Shown here piece after piece: positions 1 to 5,562 of a DNA stretch of 11,780 nucleotides (position 1 is the stretch's first letter; every line of letters starts with the position of its first letter). This stretch comes from Modestobacter sp. Its GTDB lineage: Bacteria; Actinomycetota; Actinomycetes; Mycobacteriales; Geodermatophilaceae. The notes below the pieces were generated by a model that worked only from the letters and a program-made list of their open reading frames with translations, made no database searches and had not been told where the DNA came from. The DNA is taken from the NCBI GenBank assembly GCA_025965635.1, contig JAOPWO010000174.1:1-11780 (forward strand), read 5' to 3'. The position numbers and the translations under genes were made by a program.

Positions 1-658
1 CGGGACTCCCCTGGCCGCGGTGCTCGCCGCGAGCGGCGTGGGGGCGGTGCACGTGCGAGACCGCGGCCCGACCGCGGCGGGCGACGCGGTCGTCGGCGGA
101 GCCGGAGCCGCCGACGAGGGGCGCCCCCGGTCGCTGGCCGCCGCGGACGCCATCCGGCGGGTGAGCCCCCTGACCGACCTGCGCCCGCTGCCGCCCGACC
201 GCATACCGGACCTGGTGGTCCTCTGCCGGCCGTGGTCGGCGGTCGACCCGCTGCAGATGGGCCTTCAGCGCGACGGGGTGCCGCACCTGGTGGCCACCGT
301 CCGCGGTGAGACCGGCGTCGTCGGGCCGCTGGTGCTGCCCGGCTCCACCAGCTGCCTCCGGTGCGCCGACGCCTGGCGCCGCGACGACGACCCGGCGTGG
401 CCCCGGCTCGCGACGCAGCTGACCGCCAGCGAGCAGCCTGTCGGCGGAGCGACCGTCACCTGCCTGCTGACCGTCGTCACCGCCGCGGTGCAGGTGCTGG
501 CCCACCTCGACGGCGGCGCCGTCCCGGCCGCGTGCGGAGCGACCCTCGAGCTCCGCCCGCCGGAGCTGTCGCCGGTGCTGCGGAGATGGCCGCCACACCC
601 GGCCTGCCCGTGCGGCGCAGCCGCCGGGGGCAGCCGGACCTCCGACAGTGGACACTGA
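1..658 (+). CDS. ThiF/cyclodehydratase-like protein (Rv3196-type), 5' end outside window
   Basis: The reading frame is open to the left edge, so only the C-terminal ~218 residues are visible and the true start lies upstream. The visible N-terminus (PLAAVLAASGVGAVHVRD) looks like the Rossmann beta-alpha-beta start of an E1/ThiF-type adenylyltransferase fold. Further on is DLVVLCRPW, then a CLRC pair (codons at 353-364) in a CLRCADAWRRDDDPAWPRL context, and a C-terminal HPACPCG. The CxxC plus CxC arrangement is a plausible structural zinc site, as in E1-like proteins related to TOMM cyclodehydratases. In actinobacteria this family commonly sits beside the ABC1 gene and whiB7, as Rv3196 does in M. 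tuberculosis by my recollection. No TOMM precursor or partner is visible, so a role in peptide modification is not supported here and the function is unknown. The gene runs straight into the ABC1 gene and probably shares its transcript. Confidence 0.75.
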   Translation, partial: GTPLAAVLAASGVGAVHVRDRGPTAAGDAVVGGAGAADEGRPRSLAAADAIRRVSPLTDLRPLPPDRIPDLVVLCRPWSAVDPLQMGLQRDGVPHLVATVRGETGVVGPLVLPGSTSCLRCADAWRRDDDPAWPRLATQLTASEQPVGGATVTCLLTVVTAAVQVLAHLDGGAVPAACGATLELRPPELSPVLRRWPPHPACPCGAAAGGSRTSDSGH

Positions 659-662
659 GGGG

Positions 663-1985
663 GTGAGTGACACCGGACGGGACATCCCCCGGGGGACGGT
701 GTCCCGGACGGCACGGCTGGCGTCCCTGCCGCTGGGTGCCGCGGGACGGGCCACCCTGGGCATCGGGAAGCGGTTGTCGGGGCGGCCGGCCGAGGAGGTC
801 AACGCCGAACTGCAACAGCGCACCGCCGAGCAGCTGTTCGCCGTGCTGGGGCAGCTCAAGGGCGGGGCGATGAAGCTCGGCCAGACGCTGTCGGTCTTCG
901 AGGCCGCAGTGCCCGACGAGGTCGCCGGGCCCTACCGCGAGGCGTTGACCAAGCTGCAGGAGGCGGCCCCGCCGATGCCGGTGCGCACCGTCCACGCGGT
1001 GCTCTCCCAGCAGCTCGGCGGGCGGTGGCGGGAGCGGTTCCGCGACTTCGACGACACCCCGGCGGCCGCGGCCAGCATCGGTCAGGTGCACCGCGCGACC
1101 TGGCGCGATGGACGCGACGTCGCGGTGAAGATCCAGTACCCGGGCGCCGGCCCTGCCCTGATGGCGGACCTCAACCAGCTCGCCCGCTTCGCCCGGCTCT
1201 TCTCCGCTCTCTTCCCCGGCATGGAGGTCAAGCCGCTCATCGCCGAGCTCAAGGCGCGGGTGGTCGAGGAGCTCGACTACGGCATGGAGGCCGACGCGCA
1301 GCGCGCCTTCGCCGCCGCCTACGCCGATGACGAGGAGATCGTCGTCCCCCGGGTGGTGGCCAGCGCACCCAAGGTGATCGTCTCGGAGTGGCTGGAGGGG
1401 ATCCCGCTCTCCCGGGTGATCACCGACGGGAGCCGTGAGCAGCGGGACCGGGCCGGGCGGCTGATGGCGGTGCTGCACTTCTCCGGCCCCCAGCGGGCCG
1501 GACTGCTGCACGCCGACCCGCACCCTGGCAACTTCCGGCTGGTGCCCGACGGCCGGCTGGGAGTGATCGACTTCGGCGCGATCGCGCGGCTCCCCGACGG
1601 CCATCCCGAGCCGATCGGCCGGCTCGTGCGGTGGGCGCTCGAGGGCCGGGCCGATGACGTCCTCGCCGACCTGCGCGCCGAGGGCTTCGTGCGGCCCAGT
1701 GTCGAGGTGGACGCGCAGGGAGTGCTCGACTACCTGCTGCCACTGCTGGAGCCGGTGCAGGCCGCGTCTTTCAAGTTCACCCGTGCCTGGATGCAGGAGC
1801 AGGCGGTCCGGATCGGCGACCCGCGGAGCGAGGCCAGCCAGCTGGGCCGCCAGCTCAACCTGCCGCCGGCGTACCTGCTCATCCACCGGGTCACGATCGG
1901 GTCCATCGGCGTGCTGTGCCAGCTCGACGCGGAGGCTCCCTACCGCGGCGTGCTGCAGGAGTGGCTGCCCGGTTTCCGGGGTTGA
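663..1985 (+). CDS. ABC1/AarF/UbiB-family atypical kinase (Rv3197-like)
   Basis: About 440 residues, the usual size for a bacterial ABC1 protein. Numbering from an upstream GTG at 648, the sequence shows the family KxGQ motif (MKLGQ, K76-Q79), the Ala-rich loop that replaces the glycine loop (AAASIGQVHRA, 140-150), the lysine of VAVK (K161), EELDY (207-211), HADPHPGNF (288-296) and the metal-binding DFG (308-310). These residues are all intact, so ATP binding is expected; the physiological substrate is unknown. Despite the 'ABC1' name it is not an ABC transporter. I prefer the GTG at 663, because the protein then begins VSDTGRDIPRG, resembling the family N-terminus, and it follows the upstream stop by 4 nt; GTG 648 would overlap that gene by 11 nt. 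Neither has a well-spaced ribosome site. The M. tuberculosis neighbour of whiB7 in this position is linked to macrolide resistance and the WhiB7 regulon, but here the gene converges on whiB7. Confidence 0.88.
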   Translation: MSDTGRDIPRGTVSRTARLASLPLGAAGRATLGIGKRLSGRPAEEVNAELQQRTAEQLFAVLGQLKGGAMKLGQTLSVFEAAVPDEVAGPYREALTKLQEAAPPMPVRTVHAVLSQQLGGRWRERFRDFDDTPAAAASIGQVHRATWRDGRDVAVKIQYPGAGPALMADLNQLARFARLFSALFPGMEVKPLIAELKARVVEELDYGMEADAQRAFAAAYADDEEIVVPRVVASAPKVIVSEWLEGIPLSRVITDGSREQRDRAGRLMAVLHFSGPQRAGLLHADPHPGNFRLVPDGRLGVIDFGAIARLPDGHPEPIGRLVRWALEGRADDVLADLRAEGFVRPSVEVDAQGVLDYLLPLLEPVQAASFKFTRAWMQEQAVRIGDPRSEASQLGRQLNLPPAYLLIHRVTIGSIGVLCQLDAEAPYRGVLQEWLPGFRG

Positions 1986-2064
1986 GGGACCGGGCGGTGG
2001 GCTCTGCCTGCACCTGCAGGCCGCTCCGGTGGCGGTACGCCAGGTCGTGCTCCATCAGGTGCAT
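1891..2064 (-). CDS. Candidate small ORF immediately downstream of whiB7 (57 aa)
   Basis: An ATG at 2064 lies 19 nt after the whiB7 stop. It is preceded by GGGAGG (2076-2071) at 6-nt spacing, one of the better ribosome-binding sites in the window. The product begins MHLMEHDLAYRHRSGLQVQ, which resembles the start of short helical actinobacterial proteins of the type 'M..EYELARxRHxxL'; this resemblance is from memory and weak. The first ~28 codons nearly all end in G or C. From about 1985 the frame runs antisense to the end of the ABC1 gene, third-position GC drops, and the protein becomes an Arg/Pro/Ala tail that looks non-native. It could be a real small protein co-expressed with whiB7, the degraded remnant of one, or chance. 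Function is unknown. Confidence 0.35.
   Translation of the reverse strand: MHLMEHDLAYRHRSGLQVQAEPTARSLNPGNRAATPAARRGREPPRRAGTARRWTRS
2006..2021. terminator. Short inverted repeat between converging ABC1 and whiB7 genes
   Basis: The sequence gcctgca-cc-tgcaggc forms a 6-7 bp perfect stem. It lies 20 nt after the ABC1 stop and 63 nt after the whiB7 stop, where a bidirectional terminator would be expected. There is no T-run on either side, so it could only be a weak hairpin terminator of the actinobacterial kind. It would also fall inside the candidate small ORF. Confidence 0.25.
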
Positions 2065-2083
2065 CTCGGTCCTCCCGTCCTGG

Positions 2084-2419
2084 TCACGCAGCCGTCTCGA
2101 CCCGGACCTTGCGGGGCCGGCCACGCGGCCGCTTGCGCGCGATCACCACGCCGTGGTCGAAGATCTCGCCGCCCCAGACGCCCCATGGCTCGCCGCGGTC
2201 CAGCGCACCGGCCAGGCACGCACTGCGGACCGGGCACTGCGCACACAGGCTCTTGGCGTGCTCGAGCTGGGCCGGGCTCTCGGCGAACCAGAGGTCGGGG
2301 TCACCCACCCGGCAGGGCAGCGACCGCCGGTCGGCCGGCGGCTGCCCCGCCGTGGACGCGTGCGTGCGGTCGAGCCCGGGACGGCGCGGGGGCGCCGATC
2401 GCTCGATCGTGTGCTGCAC
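2084..2419 (-). CDS. whiB7: WhiB7 transcriptional activator (WblC-type iron-sulphur protein)
   Basis: A 111-residue WhiB-family protein. The four iron-sulphur ligands are Cys36, Cys59, Cys62 and Cys68 (CAQCPVRSAC for the last three). The WhiB turn GVWGGE is at 80-85. The C-terminus carries RPRGRPRK (97-104), an AT-hook, which is the feature that marks WhiB7/WblC within the family. WhiB7 binds the primary sigma factor and AT-rich DNA upstream of the -35 element, and activates intrinsic antibiotic-resistance genes when ribosomes are inhibited. The start is a GTG preceded by GAGGAGGAG (2433-2425) with a 5-nt spacer. Position next to uvrD2 and an ABC1 gene matches the mycobacterial locus. It is preceded by a long leader with its own promoter, a uORF and a terminator-like hairpin, so expression is probably set by autoactivation plus attenuation. 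Confidence 0.93.
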   Translation of the reverse strand: MQHTIERSAPPRRPGLDRTHASTAGQPPADRRSLPCRVGDPDLWFAESPAQLEHAKSLCAQCPVRSACLAGALDRGEPWGVWGGEIFDHGVVIARKRPRGRPRKVRVETAA

Positions 2420-2511
2420 GGCCGCTCCTCCTCGTCCAGTCGTGTCGACCGGTCGACGGGGGCCCGCCGACCGGAGGTCGGGGTGGGTCCACGGCGGTGG
2501 AGAAGGACGGA

Positions 2512-2544
2512 GGCCGCGGATCCCGGTGTCCGGGTCCCGCGGCC
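2512..2544 (-). terminator. Probable attenuator (intrinsic-terminator-like hairpin) in the whiB7 leader
   Basis: In the minus-strand RNA, arm ggccgcgggacccgg pairs with ccgggatccgcggcc around a 3-nt loop (aca). That gives 8 GC-rich pairs, one G-U, one A-A mismatch and 5 more pairs. It is followed by a pyrimidine-rich tract (UCCGUCCUUCUCC) rather than a pure U-run, as is common at very high GC. It sits 92 nt upstream of the whiB7 GTG and 27 nt after the uORF stop, where the regulated terminator of whiB7/wblC leaders is expected. Termination itself is inferred. Confidence 0.6.
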
Positions 2545-2551
2545 TCGAGGA

Positions 2552-2581
2552 GGACCAGCTGAGCTGCTAGCTCAGTGGTCC
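2552..2581 (-). promoter_or_regulatory. Leader hairpin enclosing the uORF stop codon
   Basis: The RNA folds as GGACCA-CUGAGCU / AGC loop / AGCUCAG-C-UGGUCC: thirteen pairs with a single bulged C. The uORF's last codons (GAC CAC) and its UGA stop (2574-2572) form most of the 5' arm, so a terminating ribosome would melt or block it. It lies 7 nt before the terminator-like hairpin. The freed 3' arm contains GGUCC, which can pair with GGACC inside the terminator's 5' arm. This gives a plausible switch between alternative structures. Confidence 0.5.
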
Positions 2582-2844
2582 CTCCGGGGCTGGGCTCCCG
2601 GGGTGCTGCTGGGGTCGTGCTCGGCGTAGCCGGCCGGGCAGGCCGCATCGCCGACGACGTCGGAGCTGCGCGTGCGCCGGGCGGTGCCGGCGTCGGTCAG
2701 CCAGCGGCGGACGGCGGCGGGCAGACCGCTCCCCGGGTGCGGGGCGGCGGTGGCCGCGAGCGGGACGTCCCCGCGCCGCTGCGAGGCGCACACGGGGGCA
2801 GCCGGCATCGGGGGGCCTGCGATGGTCGAGTCGGTGCTGATCAT
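2572..2844 (-). CDS. uORF / leader peptide of whiB7 (90 codons)
   Basis: The ATG at 2844 has a perfect AGGAGG (2857-2852) with a 7-nt spacer, the strongest ribosome site in the window. The peptide starts MISTDSTIAGPPMPAAPVC and ends PGAQPRRDH. It has no recognisable domain, signal peptide or membrane segment, and its composition is low-complexity (Ala, Pro, Arg). It lies between the whiB7 promoter and the terminator-like hairpin, and its stop codon is inside another hairpin. A regulatory role through ribosome occupancy is therefore more likely than a product function. Attenuation of whiB7 (mycobacteria) and wblC (Streptomyces) by an upstream ORF is established; that this particular frame is the sensor here is inference. 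Shorter overlapping frames exist but lack a comparable ribosome site. Confidence 0.6.
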   Translation of the reverse strand: MISTDSTIAGPPMPAAPVCASQRRGDVPLAATAAPHPGSGLPAAVRRWLTDAGTARRTRSSDVVGDAACPAGYAEHDPSSTPGAQPRRDH

Positions 2845-2947
2845 GCGGGTCCCTCCTCCCGGGTCGGGACCCGGCCTCCCGGCCGCGCTCCCTGCTGTCC
2901 TGTCGGTCGTGCGCGTGCGCCTGGGAACTCCCAGGTGATGTGGACGA

Positions 2948-2984
2948 AGGCTAGGCGAGGTCGCCGGAGCCGGTCAACGGAATT
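2948..2984 (-). promoter_or_regulatory. whiB7 promoter with upstream AT element
   Basis: On the minus strand TTGACC (2977-2972) is separated by 18 bp from TAGCCT (2953-2948), a match to the actinobacterial primary-sigma pattern TTGACN/TANNNT. AATT (2984-2981) lies 3 bp upstream of the -35 in an otherwise GC-rich region. Such a short AT tract just upstream of the -35 is the known WhiB7 AT-hook target and points to autoregulation. The start site would be near 2941, giving a leader of about 520 nt. A small 6-bp hairpin (cctggg-aact-cccagg, 2920-2935) would sit near the transcript's 5' end. Confidence 0.6.
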
Positions 2985-3029
2985 GCGAGGACGTCCCCGA
3001 CGACCTCCCGGGTCCGATGAACGGGCAGC

Positions 3030-5063
3030 TCAGTCGGCCAGTCGAGCGAGCACGTCGGAGCCGTAGAGCTCGAGTTTGCGGGCTCCGATGCCGGGGAGCC
3101 CGGACAGTTCCCGCAGCGACGACGGCCGCGCCTCCGCGATCGCCTGGAGCGTCGCGTCGGTGAAGACGACATAGGCCGGGACCGACGCCTCCGCGGCGGT
3201 GCTGCTCCGCCAAGCGCGCAACCGCTCGAACCGCTCGCCCGCCTCGCCCTCGAGGACCACCTTGGGCCGCTTGCCCGGCCGTCGCACCGCCGCGCCGGAG
3301 TCCGGTGCGAGCCCGTCCAGGAACCGGCTGCGGGGCCGGGACCGCCGCCCGCCGGGGTTGCGCGCGAGCGACCAGGAGAGGGTGAGCTGCTCCCGCGCCC
3401 GGGTCACCGCCACGTACAGCAGGCGTCGCTCCTCCTCCACTGCCTCCGGACGGCTCTGCGACTGGGCGATCGGGACCACCCCGTCGACCAGCCCCACGAC
3501 GAAGACCGCGTCCCACTCCAGGCCCTTGGCGGCGTGCATCGACGCCAGCGTGACCCCCTGCACGGTCGGTGCGTGCTGGGCGGCGGCCCGCTCGGCCAGG
3601 TGGGCGACGAAGCCGCCGAGATCCAGTGCCGGCTCCTCGGCGACCAGGTCGACGGCGAGATCGACCAGCGCGGCCAGCGACTGCCAGCGGTCCCGGGCGG
3701 CGCCGCCGGCGGGCGGGCGGTGCTCGGCCCAGCCGGTCGAGGCCAGCACGTCGCGGACCGTCGGGACCAGCGCGCCGGGCTCGCTGCCCCCGGCCGCGGC
3801 GCCGCGGAGCAACAGCACCGCTTCCCGCACCTCGGGTCGCTCGAAGAACCGCTCGCCGCCCTTGAGCACGTAGGGGACGCCGACGTCGGTCAGCGCGGAC
3901 TCGTAGACCTGTGACTGCGCGTTGATCCGGAAGAGGACCGCGATCTCGCTGGCCGGCAGCCCGCCGTCCACCAGTTCGCGGCAGGCCCGGGCGACGGCCG
4001 CGGCCTCGGCCGGCTCGTCGGGGTGCTCGACGAACCGGGGCTCCACGCTGTCGCGGCGCTGCCCGAGCAACCGGAGACCGGGCAGGCCCTTGCGCGGCAG
4101 GGCCTGCCCGATGAGCTTGTTGGCCAGCCCGACCACCTGGGGCGTGGACCGGTAGTCGCGCTCCAGCTTCACCACCGCGGCGTCGGGATAGCGGTCGGCG
4201 AAGCCCAGCAGGTAGTCGGGGTCGGCACCGGTGAAGGAGTAGATGGTCTGGTTGGGGTCGCCCACCACGCAGACCTCGGCCCGGCCACCCAGCCAGGCGT
4301 CGAGCAACCGCTGCTGCAGCGGGTTGACGTCCTGGTACTCGTCGACGACGAAGTAGCGGTACTGCCCGCGCACCTCGCGGGCCACGTCCCGGTGCTCCTC
4401 GAGGGCGTAGGCCGTGACCAGCAGCAGGTCCTCGAAGTCCAACGTGCCGTCCCGCTGCTTGGCCGACTCGTAGCTGCGGTAGACCTCGGCCACCGCAGCG
4501 GCCTCGAACGGCAGCTCCCGGGCGGCCTTCGCCGCCCGTGCGGGGTAGTCCTCCGGGGTGGCCAGCGTGGTCTTGGCCCACTCGATCTCGCTCGCCAGGT
4601 CGCGCAGGCTCGCCCGGTCGGTGGACAGCCGGGCCCGCGAGGCGGCCGCCGCGACCACCCGCAGCTTGTTCTCGATCAGCTCCGGCATCGGGCCGCCGAG
4701 GACCCTCGGCGCGAAGTACCTCAGCTGGCGCATGGCGGCGGCGTGGAAAGTCCGGGCCTGCACGCCTCCCACCCCCAGCGCGGACAGCCGACCACGCAGC
4801 TCCCCCGCCGCCCGCGCGGTGAACGTCACCGCCAGCACCTGCTCGGGCACGTACACCCCGGTGTGCACCCCGTACGCGATGCGATGGGTGATCGTCCGGG
4901 TCTTCCCGGTGCCCGCTCCGGCCAGGATGCAGACCGGCCCCTGCACCGCCGACGCCGCGGCACGCTGCTGTTCGTCGAGCCCAGCCAGCACCTGCTCGGC
5001 GGCGGTCGCGGCGTCCTCCTGCTGGTCCTGATCCGGTCCTGGTGCGATCTGCGGCATCCCCAC
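3030..5063 (-). CDS. uvrD2: UvrD2-type superfamily 1 DNA helicase with C-terminal HRDC domain
   Basis: A 3'-5' SF1A helicase of about 677 residues, close to mycobacterial UvrD2 (~700). Visible motifs: Walker A AGAGTGKT (48-55), motif II DEYQD (241-245), GDPNQTIY (268-275), ERDYRST (301-307), motif V TLASMHAAKGLEWD (505-518) and motif VI LLYVAVTRAREQL (548-560). Residues ~629-675 are an HRDC domain (VFTDATLQAIAEARP, then LSGLPGIGARKLELYG). The GTG at 5063 has GGAGG at 9-nt spacing, while the ATG at 5057 is the alternative; more upstream starts would cut into the divergent mrx1 region. The protein should unwind DNA during repair and is essential in mycobacteria. Unusually, the linker between helicase and HRDC (~582-611) contains no cysteine, so the mycobacterial tetracysteine motif is missing. 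whiB7's promoter begins about 50 bp beyond its stop, with no clear terminator between. Confidence 0.93.
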   Translation of the reverse strand: MGMPQIAPGPDQDQQEDAATAAEQVLAGLDEQQRAAASAVQGPVCILAGAGTGKTRTITHRIAYGVHTGVYVPEQVLAVTFTARAAGELRGRLSALGVGGVQARTFHAAAMRQLRYFAPRVLGGPMPELIENKLRVVAAAASRARLSTDRASLRDLASEIEWAKTTLATPEDYPARAAKAARELPFEAAAVAEVYRSYESAKQRDGTLDFEDLLLVTAYALEEHRDVAREVRGQYRYFVVDEYQDVNPLQQRLLDAWLGGRAEVCVVGDPNQTIYSFTGADPDYLLGFADRYPDAAVVKLERDYRSTPQVVGLANKLIGQALPRKGLPGLRLLGQRRDSVEPRFVEHPDEPAEAAAVARACRELVDGGLPASEIAVLFRINAQSQVYESALTDVGVPYVLKGGERFFERPEVREAVLLLRGAAAGGSEPGALVPTVRDVLASTGWAEHRPPAGGAARDRWQSLAALVDLAVDLVAEEPALDLGGFVAHLAERAAAQHAPTVQGVTLASMHAAKGLEWDAVFVVGLVDGVVPIAQSQSRPEAVEEERRLLYVAVTRAREQLTLSWSLARNPGGRRSRPRSRFLDGLAPDSGAAVRRPGKRPKVVLEGEAGERFERLRAWRSSTAAEASVPAYVVFTDATLQAIAEARPSSLRELSGLPGIGARKLELYGSDVLARLAD

Positions 5064-5137
5064 GGGACCGATCCTCCCAGCCGGCGGCGACATGCCGGGG
5101 GAAGCATCGCCAGGCATCCGGCGTTGCGAGCCCCGCA

Positions 5138-5175
5138 CGCAGGCCACCCGGGTGCACCGCCCCGGGTGGCCTGCG
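5138..5175. promoter_or_regulatory. Perfect 15-bp inverted repeat in the uvrD2-mrx1 divergent region
   Basis: Arm cgcaggccacccggg (5138-5152) is perfectly repeated in inverse orientation as cccgggtggcctgcg (5161-5175), around the 8-nt loop tgcaccgc. It lies 28 nt before the mrx1 start and about 75 nt from the uvrD2 start. As RNA it would be a very stable hairpin; as DNA it would be a symmetric operator. It has no T-run, and no plus-strand gene lies just upstream that would need a terminator. The role is unknown. Confidence 0.6.
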
Positions 5176-5203
5176 CCGGCACCCGCGAGAGAGGATCTCC
5201 GTG

Positions 5204-5467
5204 ATGAGCGCTCCAGGAACCGCCGTGACGATGTACACAACCAGCTGGTGCGGGTACTGCGTCCGGCTCAAGAAGATGATGCAGGGTGAGGGGATCGAGT
5301 TCGCCGAGGTGAACATCGAGACCGACGAGAAGGCGGCCGACCTGGTCATGCAGGCCAACGGCGGCAACCGCACCGTCCCGACGCTCGTGTTCGCCGACGG
5401 GACCGCCCTCACCAACCCGAGCATCGCCCAGGTGAAGGCACAGCTCGCCACGCTGCCCGGCGCGTGA
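5204..5467 (+). CDS. mrx1: Mycoredoxin (glutaredoxin-fold, mycothiol-dependent)
   Basis: 87 residues, close to M. tuberculosis Mrx1 (84). The active site is WCGYC (Cys16, Cys19) near the N-terminus in a YTTSWCGYC context. The cis-proline motif NRTVPT and a family-like NGGNRTVPT.VFADG segment follow. Mycoredoxin-1 reduces protein-mycothiol mixed disulphides in actinomycetes. The ATG at 5204 is preceded by GAGAGAGGA at a suitable distance; a GTG at 5201 directly before it is the alternative. It is divergent from uvrD2, as in mycobacteria, with a strong inverted repeat 28 nt upstream of the start. WhiB7 activity is linked to redox state and mycothiol in mycobacteria, so closeness to whiB7 is functionally suggestive but no direct link is visible. 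Confidence 0.93.
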   Translation: MSAPGTAVTMYTTSWCGYCVRLKKMMQGEGIEFAEVNIETDEKAADLVMQANGGNRTVPTLVFADGTALTNPSIAQVKAQLATLPGA

Positions 5468-5515
5468 TCCCTGACCCGCGGCCCTCCTCGGGTGATGATC
5501 GCCCGGAAGGGGGCT

Positions 5516-5531
5516 GCGGGGGCGCCCCCGC
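5516..5531. terminator. 16-nt perfect palindrome after mrx1
   Basis: gcgggggcgcccccgc is fully self-complementary and lies 49-64 nt after the mrx1 stop and 31 nt before the ANTAR gene. It could be a mrx1 terminator (6-bp stem, 4-nt loop, no U-run), an operator for the ANTAR gene, or chance in GC-rich DNA. ANTAR proteins act on paired RNA hairpins with loop A and G residues; this loop does not clearly match, so I do not call it an ANTAR target. Confidence 0.3.
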
Positions 5532-5562
5532 CGAGGAACCGCAGGCGCTGAGGAGGGGTGCG

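Noticed and set aside
1..658. RiPP/TOMM biosynthetic cluster suggested by the cyclodehydratase-like gene
   Set aside because: No precursor peptide, dehydrogenase or YcaO gene is present, and the gene family is a conserved neighbour of ABC1/whiB7 in ordinary actinobacterial genomes.
477..1886. Long minus-strand frame antisense to the ThiF-like and ABC1 genes
   Set aside because: The protein has no domain and is an antisense shadow; the ABC1 motifs are intact on the plus strand.
1916..2629. Plus-strand frame antisense to whiB7 and its leader
   Set aside because: It overlaps the ABC1 3' end and whiB7 and its product is Arg-rich low-complexity.
2567..2791. Second minus-strand frame in the whiB7 leader (74 codons)
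   Set aside because: It lacks a good ribosome site and is Arg/Pro-rich; the 2844-2572 frame has AGGAGG at 7 nt and is preferred.
4023..5204. Plus-strand 393-codon frame antisense to uvrD2
   Set aside because: Shadow frame in third-codon-position-GC phase, no recognisable domain and no ribosome site.
5516..5531. ANTAR-binding RNA target in front of the ANTAR gene
   Set aside because: Only a single GC palindrome is seen, not two hairpins with the characteristic loop residues.
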